A stretch of 33,724 nt of DNA from Cyclobacteriaceae bacterium (lineage in GTDB: Bacteria; Bacteroidota; Bacteroidia; Cytophagales; Cyclobacteriaceae), in the NCBI GenBank assembly GCA_027067135.1, contig JAMOMJ010000301.1, positions 1 through 33,724 on the forward strand. The letters are read 5' to 3'. Below, one piece after another: positions 15,139-24,127 of this stretch; within the stretch, counting starts at the first letter, position 1, and every line of letters starts with the position of its first letter. The position numbers were made by a program, and so were the translations under genes. The notes beneath the pieces are model-generated. The model saw only the letters and a list, made by a program, of their open reading frames with translations. It was not told the origin of the DNA and did no database searches.

Positions 15139-15933
15139 CCTTTCAGCTTCTTTTTTTAGAATATGCCAAGTAGCAGAATCTAGCACTTGTTTGGCTTTGT
15201 AATTCTTTTTTTGACTATAATTTACAATTTCTTCAGCCCTTTCTTTAGAATATGGGTGTGTGCTTACCCACGACATTAATTCTTCTGCATCAGGATTATT
15301 TCCTCCTAGTGTATATAAAAAATTAGCAAAGGCAGTTGGGTCTATATCTGCTTTAATTAAATAATCTACCGATTTAAAATCGGCTTCTTCTTCTAACGAT
15401 CTATCATAAGCCGAGGAAGTAAGCGTCTTTATAGATTCAAGCAATACTTGGCTATTCCCATTTCCTGAGGTCATAGTAATAATTACAGCAAGCCCTATTT
15501 CTTTTACGAGCTTCTTCATTACGTGATCCATTTGTAAATGGGCTATCTCATGACCAATAACACCACTTAACTCTGCCTCATTTTTTACAGCAACTAGTAA
15601 ACCACTATAAATTACTAAGTGATTATTGGGTAGCGCAAATGCATTAACTTCATCATTATTAATAAGGTGAAGCTTAATTTCATCTCTTTCAATTGAATTG
15701 GATTCGCAAATTTTAGTTAAAATACTATCAATAGGCAATAAGAGGTCATCCTTAGTTACCTCTGTATTATTAGCGCTGTAAAATTCCCATAGCAACTCTC
15801 CTACTTTCTGTTCAGTAGAAGAAATATTTTCTTCCACCCCGAACAGCTCCATCCAATTCATCTGATTTGCAGCCCAGAGAGAAATTGAAAAAAGTGATAC
15901 TATACCAATAAGTCTAAATACTATTTTGTCCAT
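15133..15933 (-). CDS. M48-family zinc metalloprotease
   Basis: The protein has an N-terminal hydrophobic segment (IVFRLIGIVSLFSISLWAA) suggesting export or anchoring, then an M48 peptidase domain. The zinc site is complete: HEIAH (residues 128-132) with the third ligand E183 in LEEEADFKSVDYL. Preceding residues NAFALPNNHLVIYSGLL are also typical of the family. Related proteins include BepA/LoiP-type peptidases that act in outer-membrane protein quality control. It is the last gene of the TM2-DUF2752-DUF4870 operon, whose upstream gene overlaps its start by 20 nt. The substrate is unknown. The stop codon region overlaps the convergent cytochrome c gene. Confidence 0.93.
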   Translation of the reverse strand: MDKIVFRLIGIVSLFSISLWAANQMNWMELFGVEENISSTEQKVGELLWEFYSANNTEVTKDDLLLPIDSILTKICESNSIERDEIKLHLINNDEVNAFALPNNHLVIYSGLLVAVKNEAELSGVIGHEIAHLQMDHVMKKLVKEIGLAVIITMTSGNGNSQVLLESIKTLTSSAYDRSLEEEADFKSVDYLIKADIDPTAFANFLYTLGGNNPDAEELMSWVSTHPYSKERAEEIVNYSQKKNYKAKQVLDSATWHILKKEAERL

Positions 15934-16366
15934 TGCCAGGTTTACAAATTATATCAGTTACATCTCCGTACAGCCACCAATGGATATGTTTCCCTTTTCT
16001 AGTTTGAATAGAAGAGTAAATAGTAGCGATAAATTCGGTGAAATTAAATATGATAACTACGAATAGATAAGAGATGTAATGATTACTCACTGACTCATCT
16101 CCAAAAATGATTGAAACCGTCCACCAGAAACCATAGCTATTAATAAATACCAAAGACAATTGTGATAATAAAGCCTGTGTAGCATGCCACCGCACATAAT
16201 AGGTTCCATTTCTGTTAGCCAAGTAAAAAAAGAAAGTAGCAAACAAGTTAATAATAGGAATGGGTAAGCCTACGATTACAGCTATTAATGACATTAAATA
16301 ACTGTATGAAGCTTTTTCGGCTTCATGTTCATTTGGTTTGTAAGCAAATTTAGGTGTACTAATCAT
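15914..16366 (-). CDS. DUF4870-like small membrane protein
   Basis: This 150-residue protein has three or four hydrophobic segments and the pattern LANRNGTYYVRWHATQALLSQLSLVF, which matches the 'V-R-x-H-A-x-Q-A' motif of DUF4870/Tic20-like proteins. The function of this family is not established; Tic20-like members are thought to act in protein translocation in plastids, but this should not be transferred here. It overlaps the DUF2752 gene by 4 nt upstream and the M48 gene by 20 nt downstream, so the genes are translationally coupled. Confidence 0.8.
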   Translation of the reverse strand: MISTPKFAYKPNEHEAEKASYSYLMSLIAVIVGLPIPIINLFATFFFYLANRNGTYYVRWHATQALLSQLSLVFINSYGFWWTVSIIFGDESVSNHYISYLFVVIIFNFTEFIATIYSSIQTRKGKHIHWWLYGDVTDIICKPGNGQNSI

Positions 16367-16776
16367 AGCCCTTTATATATGTTCCATATCCAATTTGCAA
16401 CGACTAACGAGATAAGAGGAATAGTATATTTTTTTTGTCTTAAGTAGGATTCTACCAGTGAATAAAAAGTATATAAACTGTCTCTTTTCTTTATTAAGTC
16501 TATTAATATCCAAACTGGAAGTATTACTAAAAATGAAGTTAATAATAGCCCAAATGGGTTCCAGAGTATCGACTCAATTAAATTACCATGAAACAGAGCT
16601 TCAACGGCTCTTGTAGAACCACAAGAAGGGCAAGGAATACCTGTTACATTTTTAATTATGCAAACCGTAAAGCCATCATTAAGCCTATAACTGTTGTAAT
16701 TATAAATAAGCCAAGTAGCCCCTACTCCACACCCTATGCCCATAAAAGTATATAACTTATTACGGGTAAGGGCCAC
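16363..16776 (-). CDS. DUF2752 membrane protein
   Basis: The DUF2752 signature is present: GIPCPSCGSTRAVEALFHGNLIESILWNPFGLLL, with C49 and C52 in the CPxCGxTR motif. Several membrane helices surround it. The start appears to be GTG at 16776, whose G is the last base of the upstream TM2 stop (TAGTG), a coupled reading-through arrangement; the next in-frame ATG is 11 codons later. The CxxC may be redox-active or metal-binding, but the family's function is unknown. It is the second gene of the operon. Confidence 0.85.
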   Translation of the reverse strand: MALTRNKLYTFMGIGCGVGATWLIYNYNSYRLNDGFTVCIIKNVTGIPCPSCGSTRAVEALFHGNLIESILWNPFGLLLTSFLVILPVWILIDLIKKRDSLYTFYSLVESYLRQKKYTIPLISLVVANWIWNIYKGL

Positions 16777-17114
16777 TACACTAGTGCTTGTTGAATTTTT
16801 TCAAAGTTCTTTTCTCGTGTTGCTCCCATAATCAAGAAATAATCAACAATTGCCCAAATACCTAAGCCTCCACAAGTTAGTAGCTTTCCTACTCCCATGC
16901 CTGTGTCTCCAATTAAAAAACGATCTATACCAAGTGTTCCTCCTAGAATTGAAACGATAAGACTTGTGGTAGGATCTTTAAATTGCAGAGTTTGCAGGAC
17001 AGACCATTTGCTATCATCTAAAGCAATTAATCTATCTCTAATTTGATTTAGGTGATGACTTTCAAAATACTTGCCATTGGTCATGATAAACATATCCACT
17101 TTTTGTGCATCCAT
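16776..17114 (-). CDS. TM2 domain-containing protein
   Basis: The 112-residue product has a soluble N-terminus and a C-terminal TM2 domain: SLIVSILGGTLGIDRFLIGDTGMGVGKLL, then GGLGIWAIVDYFLIMGATREKN. This two-helix hairpin with a G-x-D-R-F linker (LGIDRF, D64) is diagnostic. TM2 proteins are small membrane proteins of unclear role in bacteria. It is the first gene of a four-gene minus-strand operon, with DUF2752 starting on its stop codon. A TAnnTTTG box lies about 90 nt upstream. Confidence 0.9.
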   Translation of the reverse strand: MDAQKVDMFIMTNGKYFESHHLNQIRDRLIALDDSKWSVLQTLQFKDPTTSLIVSILGGTLGIDRFLIGDTGMGVGKLLTCGGLGIWAIVDYFLIMGATREKNFEKIQQALV

Positions 17115-17201
17115 AATATAGTTATTTAGGTTAAGTTTTTCTACTCTTAGGCTTTTCGATTACGCCCCGATTTAGCTTGTTGGTTTCGGCTCCAAGTGTA
17201 T

Positions 17202-17209
17202 CAAATGTA
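17202..17209 (-). promoter_or_regulatory. -7 box upstream of the TM2 operon
   Basis: The complement reads TACATTTG, an exact TAnnTTTG. No TTG is visible at the -33 distance. It would give a leader of roughly 80 nt before the TM2 start codon. Confidence 0.35.
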
Positions 17210-17268
17210 GGAAAATAGAACTGTATTTACTAATTACTCTTTTATTAGATATTCTAAAGGAAAATACT

Positions 17269-17730
17269 CTACTTTTCTTCTATCTTCTCTCCTGTTCTAA
17301 GACCCTTAGCCCAGTTTACTAAGCGTTGTTGCTGCTGCTCACTTAATCGTGCCTCTCCGTGTATAATTAAATACCCAGGCAATGGCATTTCACCCTCTCC
17401 TACTTCTTCCTCAATTTCTTCGAGCTTGTGTAGTTTTCTTTTGGTTGTAAAACTGCCCCATTCCGAAAAATTCAGTTCCTCTCTGGCTTCATTTATGTGG
17501 TTTTTTACCACCCAGCTTACTGGTGCTATATTACTATACCAAGGATAGGCAACCTGATTAGAATGGCAATCGAAACAAGAGGTTTTAATGATGGTTTCTA
17601 CATCTGTAGGCACACTTTCTACTACAAATATGGAATGATTAGGGTCTGATTCAGGATTTGTTTTGTCTATCCTAAAAAGTTGTATAATTACCAGAGCTGC
17701 TAATAATCCTAAAAATATCTTCCTTTTCAT
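17269..17730 (-). CDS. Heme-binding domain protein (c-type)
   Basis: A membrane/signal segment (KIFLGLLAALVIIQLF) is followed by the Haem_bd pattern TSCFDCHSNQVAYPWYSNIAPVSWVV, with the c-heme attachment motif C52-F-D-C55-H56. A candidate distal ligand is M115 in EGEMPLPGYLIIHGEARLS. The length of 153 residues fits this Bacteroidota family, whose role is periplasmic heme binding or electron transfer, often beside cytochrome c peroxidase-type genes. Here it is the last gene of a five-gene operon, starting 2 nt after the stop of the Cache-channel gene. Confidence 0.9.
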   Translation of the reverse strand: MKRKIFLGLLAALVIIQLFRIDKTNPESDPNHSIFVVESVPTDVETIIKTSCFDCHSNQVAYPWYSNIAPVSWVVKNHINEAREELNFSEWGSFTTKRKLHKLEEIEEEVGEGEMPLPGYLIIHGEARLSEQQQQRLVNWAKGLRTGEKIEEK

Positions 17731-17732
17731 AA

Positions 17733-19835
17733 TTAGTAAAATTTAATAAGTGTTAAAAAAAGCAATACGCCTAACCAAATGGGCCAAAAAGCCAGTTTTA
17801 CAATAAGGTTGTCTTTATACTGAATAATCTTAAATTTTCTATTTTTCGAGAACATGACTACATCTACAATCAATAATATAATAATTATATACACCGCAAA
17901 ATAAAAGGTTTCCATATAAGTAATATGGGGCGAAGCTATTCTATTTCGAATTGTAATATGAGCGAAGAGCAAACTAAAAAAGAGACCTACCATGCCCTGT
18001 ACAACTCCCATTACGGTAACACCTGATTTATCGTCTTTATCTTTGGTTAAACTATAAAGCAGAAAGAAAATTAATGCTGCGCCTAAAAGTGCTGGTATAA
18101 TAAAAGATACAAATGGGGTAATAAACCTTCTTTTTATAACAATATTATACTCTAATAACTGGTACTCTGTTACTCCACTTCCCCGGTCTCTACCAAAAAA
18201 TGTTTTCATATCCATACTGGCAAATGAGAAATAAGAAGCAATTATTCTATGCTTAGGCAAGAAAAGAACATCGCTTAAACCAGGTTTGGCAGAGGGGTTC
18301 AATACCTCATAACTATCTAGATCTGGGATTAACATTATATCATCAGTTAAATCAGGGTAGAGCAACTTAATATCTATATAATGCTGATCCAGTGGGTATT
18401 GGGCATAATCGAAATAGATTTTTAAGGTTGCGTCAAATTGCCATGTATAAAGCAAGCTGCCGTCTGCTAATTTATCTTTAGATAATAAGGTAATTTTTAC
18501 CGATCTGCCGTAAGGTGCTGCCTGAATAAAATGAAATCCAACCTTGTCTTTTAAATCACGATCTGCCGGCCAGCGTTGCCATACTATACCGCTTATGCTC
18601 ATATCGTACGATTCGCTTACCTCAAGCCCTTCTATAAATATTCCGGTAGGTATTTTTAAATATTCTTTATGTCCTAATTTATGTTGATCTAGGTCTTTTT
18701 TATTGATATAGTTATGAAGTTCGCTGGTGTCGTACACTCGGGTAGTGTTCGATAATTCTTCTGAATAGTCAAAATCTAAGTGCATTAGCCATACTACGGC
18801 AATATTGAGTACAAATAACACAGAGATTGCAAAACTTGCCATCCATAATTGTTTCGATTCTAGCTGATGCCATTTAAAAACTAGCGCAAAACTTAAGAAT
18901 AAAAAGATGCTTATGACTCCGGCAAATTGAATTACTTTTTGTTTCAATATTTTTGGATCGCCCGATATATCTGAACGGCTGAACACAACAGCTACTTTCC
19001 ATCGGGTAATCTTGCTTCGTGCAAAATATATAATGGAAGGTACTTGGGTATATAAACTTCGGTATTTAAAAAAGCCTTCTTCTTTAGGCAAAAGGTTGTT
19101 CTTTATTTTTTTTGCATTTCTATTACCTTCAAGTGTATTTATGTTTTTGTGCAATATAAAATCTCGATTAGGGTGTGTAATAAAATCGCCATAATCATCA
19201 AAAGTAAAAGCATACCCTGAGTTACCTAACACTAGTGAATTGATAAACTCAGTAAAACTATCAAGCGAAACCGTTATAGAAATAACCCCTATTTTTTCTT
19301 TTTTACTGGCATCAGCATAAAATGGAATGGCATAATCTACTACAATTTCTTGTGCTGCCTGAGCAAAATACGGTTTGGTTAAAATTGGCAAGGTAGCCTC
19401 TATTGCCTTAGTAAACCATACAGAAGTCTCCAATTCAGAATTTGTATAGTCATAAAAATTTGCTATATCCAGAAGCTCATCAGTTTTAAAATCATAAAAA
19501 GGAGCATAAAGGCCATCCTTGCCTGGAAATTTACCAGAAAGATAGGCTACTGTAATGCCTAATAAATCCACATTTCTCCTCCCTTTATTTACTAAAAAAA
19601 CCAACAACTCTTCTTCGGTAAAAGTGCTTATACTTAATGTATCTGATAGTCTTTCAATATTTTCATATTCAATTTTAGATATTGAATCCAAGCGGTTAAT
19701 TACATCGTAACATGCTTGTTTACTTAGCTGCTCCCCTTGATTTTTTAAAGCAATATTTGTCTGATAAAAGTTATTTCCGATCCAAATAAGGCCGAATATA
19801 GATATGATAAACCCAAAGATTACAATTTTCTTCAT
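17733..19835 (-). CDS. dCache sensor fused to a pentameric ligand-gated ion channel-like core
   Basis: Residues 1-20 form a membrane helix. Residues about 30-290 look like an extracytoplasmic double-Cache domain (WFTKAIEATLPILTKPYFAQ, IGVISITVSLDSFTEFI, GNSGYAFTFDDYGDFITHP). Two helices follow at about 302-321 and 330-352. Residues about 365-565 are beta-rich, with the segment LKIYFDYAQYPLDQHYIDIKL, which resembles the Pro-loop (YPFDxQ) of prokaryotic pentameric channels. The last 130 residues fit M1 (RFITPFVSFIIPALLGAALI), M2 (SGVTVMGVVQGMVGLFFSLLFA), M3 (YMETFYFAVYIIIILLIVDVV) and M4 (LIVKLAFWPIWLGVLLFLTL). The order strand-rich domain then four helices is the channel order. I infer a ligand-gated channel or channel-derived sensor; the pore and gating are not shown. 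Confidence 0.75.
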   Translation of the reverse strand: MKKIVIFGFIISIFGLIWIGNNFYQTNIALKNQGEQLSKQACYDVINRLDSISKIEYENIERLSDTLSISTFTEEELLVFLVNKGRRNVDLLGITVAYLSGKFPGKDGLYAPFYDFKTDELLDIANFYDYTNSELETSVWFTKAIEATLPILTKPYFAQAAQEIVVDYAIPFYADASKKEKIGVISITVSLDSFTEFINSLVLGNSGYAFTFDDYGDFITHPNRDFILHKNINTLEGNRNAKKIKNNLLPKEEGFFKYRSLYTQVPSIIYFARSKITRWKVAVVFSRSDISGDPKILKQKVIQFAGVISIFLFLSFALVFKWHQLESKQLWMASFAISVLFVLNIAVVWLMHLDFDYSEELSNTTRVYDTSELHNYINKKDLDQHKLGHKEYLKIPTGIFIEGLEVSESYDMSISGIVWQRWPADRDLKDKVGFHFIQAAPYGRSVKITLLSKDKLADGSLLYTWQFDATLKIYFDYAQYPLDQHYIDIKLLYPDLTDDIMLIPDLDSYEVLNPSAKPGLSDVLFLPKHRIIASYFSFASMDMKTFFGRDRGSGVTEYQLLEYNIVIKRRFITPFVSFIIPALLGAALIFFLLYSLTKDKDDKSGVTVMGVVQGMVGLFFSLLFAHITIRNRIASPHITYMETFYFAVYIIIILLIVDVVMFSKNRKFKIIQYKDNLIVKLAFWPIWLGVLLFLTLIKFY

Positions 19836-19839
19836 ACAA

Positions 19840-20499
19840 CTAGTTATTAGTGGATTTGTACAAAAACCGTCTTGAAACTCCCAATGCTACAAAATAAGAA
19901 TCGTTTGTAAGAAGCCCTCCTGAAAAATCCAACTGGGTCTCATTATTTATTAAATAGGTTAACCCTGCATTAAATTGCTGTACTCTATCGTCATATACAC
20001 CTTCTATAAAAGCACTCGTTTTACCTCCAAGCGAGTACCCAAGCGCAAGTACTACATAATATATATCGGCTTTACCTATGTTAAAGGTAGTTCCTAATTT
20101 TTCCGTTATTTTCTGAGACCATGACACACGGTAGTTTACAAGGCTTAGTTCATTGCCAAACGAAGCTTGAATAGAAATGCCGGGTTTATATTCATTTTGT
20201 TCCCATAAATTTACCTTTGCTCCCAAATATGTAGAATTTGAGCCATAACTAGTAAATAATCTTATTTCCCCTCTTTCAGAAACTGCTAATCTAAACAAGC
20301 CATCCAGTGCAGTGGTATCGTTCCAAAAGGCAAAGCCTTGTTCAACCTGAAACGTATTCTTTGATATAGTGTAAGAACTTGTGGATGTTGTTGGTCGTTC
20401 AGTACCAATACTGCCCTGAGCAACTACACCAGTCGGAAAAGATGCATCTAGGAGTAGCATTGATACGAGCAGAAGTAAGCCAATTTTTACCTTAATCAC
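19840..20499 (-). CDS. Outer-membrane transporter-like protein (MetA/phenol-degradation-like barrel)
   Basis: A signal peptide (IGLLLLVSMLLLDASFPTGVVAQ) is followed by GTERPTTSTSSYTISKNTFQVEQGF, the opening block of the 'MetA-pathway of phenol degradation' outer-membrane family, and then short amphipathic strands (LFRLAVSERGEIRLFTSYG, LVNYRVSWSQKITEKLGTTFNIG, QFNAGLTYLINNETQLDFSGG). Despite the family name, no link to phenol is implied. The gene is sandwiched 3 nt after DUF3999 and 4 nt before the Cache-channel gene, so it acts in the same operon; it may let small solutes reach the periplasmic sensor. Confidence 0.75.
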   Translation of the reverse strand: MIKVKIGLLLLVSMLLLDASFPTGVVAQGSIGTERPTTSTSSYTISKNTFQVEQGFAFWNDTTALDGLFRLAVSERGEIRLFTSYGSNSTYLGAKVNLWEQNEYKPGISIQASFGNELSLVNYRVSWSQKITEKLGTTFNIGKADIYYVVLALGYSLGGKTSAFIEGVYDDRVQQFNAGLTYLINNETQLDFSGGLLTNDSYFVALGVSRRFLYKSTNN

Positions 20500-20502
20500 C
20501 TA

Positions 20503-21735
20503 TTAATTTTTTAACATTTTAAGAGAAAACCATCCAAGAATAAAAATAACAAAAATCATAATAGCCCAAAGCCAAATATCATCTTTAAATAAAGCTTCTT
20601 GCTCTGCCTTTACTTCTTCCTCAATAAACACTTCATCTCCCACACTTAGCTGTTTATTTTTTTTAGGAATACTATCTTCAAATTTGGTAATATCATAATT
20701 AGGTACATAAGCTCTCTTATTGCCATACACGAGGTAATATGTGGCTGGCTTGGTAAACCTGACAATTAGTTTGTGAGGGTTGCCATGTATGTTAGCCTTG
20801 CTAAAAGTTAGAGGCTCATTATCGTAGTTTTTAATAGTAATTCGTAAGTGTTTCAGCACCTGATTAGAAAAATTATACCCTTTCTTATTTAACGAGCTAA
20901 GTGTAGAAGTAAACAAACTCCTATAAAGATATTGCCAGCCTTTGTTGTTTTTAATACTATCTATGGCATATTCTACTGAAATCGGACGGTAATAATCTAT
21001 TGAATCAACAACCTGCAATTGAATGAACGAAACCGGTTGCATCTTTTGTAAACTCAGTAAAATTTCAGTTTCATTACGATCACTATGCTCAATTACCTTA
21101 AATGATTCAATTACAGGGGATATATAAACTCCTTTGGTAAGTATTTTTTCTTCTATTGTAGCCTTATTGAATTGAGGATTTTTGGAAGAAGGAATTTTTA
21201 AGCGTAAGTACTTATAGCTTACATCCTTAAACTCTAGCGTAGTATATTGATAAGAGGTATTATCATTTTTTATGCCTAAAATCCTGCTTTTAGTACCTAT
21301 AGTAAACCATTCTTGCTGGTTTTGGCTTCCCTCCAAGGTAACAAACCAATCGAAATTAGACCGATTGAATGAGAGGTTAATAGTGTTAACCAGTTGTGGC
21401 TTTGGCAATTCAAACGTATAATAGTAACTGCCAGATTTTTTTACCTCATTAATCAAACTAAAGTCAATCACTTTATTATCATAACTATCTGCTTGAACCT
21501 GAAGAATATATGGTGCTTCAATGGTGTCGCCATTTGCAAGTATTCCTAAAATTCTTACATCAGAAAAATCATTATTTAGTTTGCTATAAGCATCGTTAGG
21601 AATTTCAATGGTATGCCAAGTATCGGTAACTCCTTCTAAGCTTCTTTGATATTTAAACTCATGCTCTTGTGCCAATCCTAAATTTGCAAAAAGAATTAGG
21701 GCAAAAAACAGGTTTGAAAATGCTAATTTATTCAT
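20503..21735 (-). CDS. DUF3999 family membrane-anchored periplasmic protein
   Basis: The product has a signal peptide (MNKLAFSNLFFALILFANLGLAQ), a long beta-rich periplasmic part and a single C-terminal membrane helix (IWLWAIMIFVIFILGWFSLKML-like end), the DUF3999 layout. Segments such as WFVTLEGSQNQQEWFTIGTK and YKYLRLKIPSSKNPQF are discoidin/carbohydrate-module-like strands. I chose the start at 21735, 13 nt after the DUF2339 stop; the ORF-track extension to 21879 reads through the DUF2339 gene. DUF3999 and DUF2339 genes are commonly adjacent, which supports both calls. The biochemical role is unknown. Confidence 0.82.
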   Translation of the reverse strand: MNKLAFSNLFFALILFANLGLAQEHEFKYQRSLEGVTDTWHTIEIPNDAYSKLNNDFSDVRILGILANGDTIEAPYILQVQADSYDNKVIDFSLINEVKKSGSYYYTFELPKPQLVNTINLSFNRSNFDWFVTLEGSQNQQEWFTIGTKSRILGIKNDNTSYQYTTLEFKDVSYKYLRLKIPSSKNPQFNKATIEEKILTKGVYISPVIESFKVIEHSDRNETEILLSLQKMQPVSFIQLQVVDSIDYYRPISVEYAIDSIKNNKGWQYLYRSLFTSTLSSLNKKGYNFSNQVLKHLRITIKNYDNEPLTFSKANIHGNPHKLIVRFTKPATYYLVYGNKRAYVPNYDITKFEDSIPKKNKQLSVGDEVFIEEEVKAEQEALFKDDIWLWAIMIFVIFILGWFSLKMLKN

Positions 21736-21748
21736 CGTTTTTTCTATT

Positions 21749-24127
21749 TCAATCTTTGTCTGCTTCATTATTCTTAACAAATTCTTCCTCTTCAAAAATG
21801 AGGTATTTGTATTTATTATATAAAAACGAAATAACCAGTAGTAATATACCCAGCACAACAAACACAATGGTTTTAGCAATAGTATCTAAATGCGAAATAT
21901 CGTAGAAAAATAGTTTAACAAGTGTAATGGCAAATAAAGCCATGGCACCAACCCGCAATTGTTTATACTTACGAATAATGCCAACAACAATTAAGCTTAA
22001 AGAATATACACCCCATAATATACTTAACCCAAGTTTGTAGGATTGAGTAGAGCCTGCGTAGTCCATCCAATGAATTAGTTCACTACTTAACAGCCAAAGT
22101 ACAGTTCCGTAAAACACCAAAGCAAAGAGTTGCCTGATATTTACATCCATAAACTCTTGCCTTATATATTTAAAGCTTGCTAACAACAAACCACCAACAA
22201 ACAGAATAGAAATATATCGGATGCCAATATAAATCCAGCCGTATGCAAAGTATTCATTCATTTCTTGGGTAAGAAAATCAACTCTGAGTTCGCTTATCAA
22301 ATATAAGCCTGAAAATAGAAACATTAATAGCACAAACCCATTGAGCCCTAAGTTAACAAGTCCCAGTGTTCTGTTTTTTAAAAACTTATAATTTACAATT
22401 GATAATAGAGTAAAGAACCCCATGGTGTAAATATACGACCAGGCTTTTCCTAAATTTAGTAACGAATAATTGAATTCATTATAGGTTTCCCCCGACCCGT
22501 CTTCGTAAGCTATTTGCACTTCAGAACTATAATATTGTTGATCCCAATAATTGCTTATTTCCATAGAAAACGCCATAAATAATAAGATTAAAAGCATGGC
22601 AGGAAGTACAGTATTAATAACCTTATTAAAGTTGATAAATTTAAAGGGGAACAAATCAACTTTAATTTTTTGATTATAGAAGTTGATAATACCGAACCCC
22701 GCAACTACAAATAAGGAGCTCAGGAATTGAACATTAAAAAATGGCGTTAACCAGCTTTCAGTGTTATATTTACTTATATAGCTATATGCACCCTCCCAAT
22801 CTTGAAAAACACTAAAAAAGGCAATTATCATTAATGGATATGATAATTTTTCATACACCTTAATTTGTTTGGTTCTGCCAATCCAAAATAGCAAAGTGGC
22901 CTCTCCTATCCATAAAAGCGTAACCCAGTGCCCGTCTAATTGCACGGGTATAGCAATAGTAATAAAGGTAAGCACCAAACCAATAATGAGGTAAAACAGG
23001 TTTTTATCTGCCAGTTTTTGCTTAAAAATATAAATACTAAAGCCAAAGTGAATAACGGCATTTAACAGGGTAAACAAACCTATATAAATACTAAAAGTCT
23101 CATTATCTCTAAAAATTGAATAGCCCAGCCCATAAAAAATAAACGAGTTGGACAGCAGCATTATAATATCCATTTTTAAGAACTTCTCGCTACGAATAAG
23201 TTTATATCCAATAAATACCCCGTAAAAAGTGAGGTAAAAAATACTTAAGAAACTAAGTAGCACACCGAAATCACTTGCGGCAAAAAGCTTTGTGGCATAT
23301 ACGGCCATGTAAATAAGCCATGTAAAAACAAAAGCCGTATAATAAAGTGATTTCCAATAATTTTTAAGAGACACGGCCAGTATGCCAATATTAATAATGG
23401 CAATGTAGCCAAGTAATATTGTAGCATTCCCTGAACCATCGCTTAATAAAAAAGGAACGGCATAGGCACCCACAAAACCAATATGAGCAATTACCTGCTT
23501 ATTGTATTTTATGGAGGCAAAGGTTGTAAATACAGTAAAAAGAAGCATTAAGCCAAAAGCCATCATTTTGGGTATGAGATCGTAAAAATCGTAGGCAGCA
23601 AAGGTTAAAAAGTACATTAACGCCAGGGCTCCACTGAGCAATACGGCACTGTATTTCTCGTATTTTGCTTTTAGCTTAATAGCAAATACAAGTAAGCCAA
23701 TCGAAATAATATAACCCAAAATAATTCGGGTTAAGGGGCTTATCATTTTATTGTCGATGGCGTACTTTGCACCTATGCCAACACCAATTATTAGGATAAT
23801 TACTCCAATAACACTGATTAGGTTCTCTCCAACAAATTTTTCAATATTTTGTTTAAATTCTGGCGAAAAAAGATTGTTTAGCCCCTTCTTAACAAATGAA
23901 TCTTTTGGCTTTTGAATGACCCATGGGTCGTACTCAGCTATAGGTTGAACGGGTTTGGCTTGTTTAGTAAATGGTTCTTCAAAAGGTTCTGTATTCGGTT
24001 TGGTGATTACTTTCCCTTCAACCTCTGCCTTTAACAACTGTACTTCAGAGTTCAGTTTCTCTTGCTTAAGAAGAAGTTCATTCAAGCGATTTAATAGAAT
24101 TTCATTATTAGAGTCTTGGTTATCCAT
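21749..24127 (-). CDS. DUF2339 polytopic membrane protein
   Basis: The N-terminus is a coiled-coil-like helix (NEILLNRLNELLLKQEKLNSEV) and a proline-rich linker, followed by more than 20 hydrophobic segments filling the rest of the 792 residues. The first membrane block, NLISVIGVIILIIGVGIGAKYAIDNKMISP, is the signature start of DUF2339. Polar residues within the helices recur (GHWVTLLWIGEATLLFWIG). The family has no established function; transport or envelope remodelling are guesses. It is the first gene of the five-gene operon running to 17269, with DUF3999 next. The 94-bp gap upstream separates it from the peptidase gene and shows no clear promoter. Confidence 0.88.
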   Translation of the reverse strand: MDNQDSNNEILLNRLNELLLKQEKLNSEVQLLKAEVEGKVITKPNTEPFEEPFTKQAKPVQPIAEYDPWVIQKPKDSFVKKGLNNLFSPEFKQNIEKFVGENLISVIGVIILIIGVGIGAKYAIDNKMISPLTRIILGYIISIGLLVFAIKLKAKYEKYSAVLLSGALALMYFLTFAAYDFYDLIPKMMAFGLMLLFTVFTTFASIKYNKQVIAHIGFVGAYAVPFLLSDGSGNATILLGYIAIINIGILAVSLKNYWKSLYYTAFVFTWLIYMAVYATKLFAASDFGVLLSFLSIFYLTFYGVFIGYKLIRSEKFLKMDIIMLLSNSFIFYGLGYSIFRDNETFSIYIGLFTLLNAVIHFGFSIYIFKQKLADKNLFYLIIGLVLTFITIAIPVQLDGHWVTLLWIGEATLLFWIGRTKQIKVYEKLSYPLMIIAFFSVFQDWEGAYSYISKYNTESWLTPFFNVQFLSSLFVVAGFGIINFYNQKIKVDLFPFKFINFNKVINTVLPAMLLILLFMAFSMEISNYWDQQYYSSEVQIAYEDGSGETYNEFNYSLLNLGKAWSYIYTMGFFTLLSIVNYKFLKNRTLGLVNLGLNGFVLLMFLFSGLYLISELRVDFLTQEMNEYFAYGWIYIGIRYISILFVGGLLLASFKYIRQEFMDVNIRQLFALVFYGTVLWLLSSELIHWMDYAGSTQSYKLGLSILWGVYSLSLIVVGIIRKYKQLRVGAMALFAITLVKLFFYDISHLDTIAKTIVFVVLGILLLVISFLYNKYKYLIFEEEEFVKNNEADKD

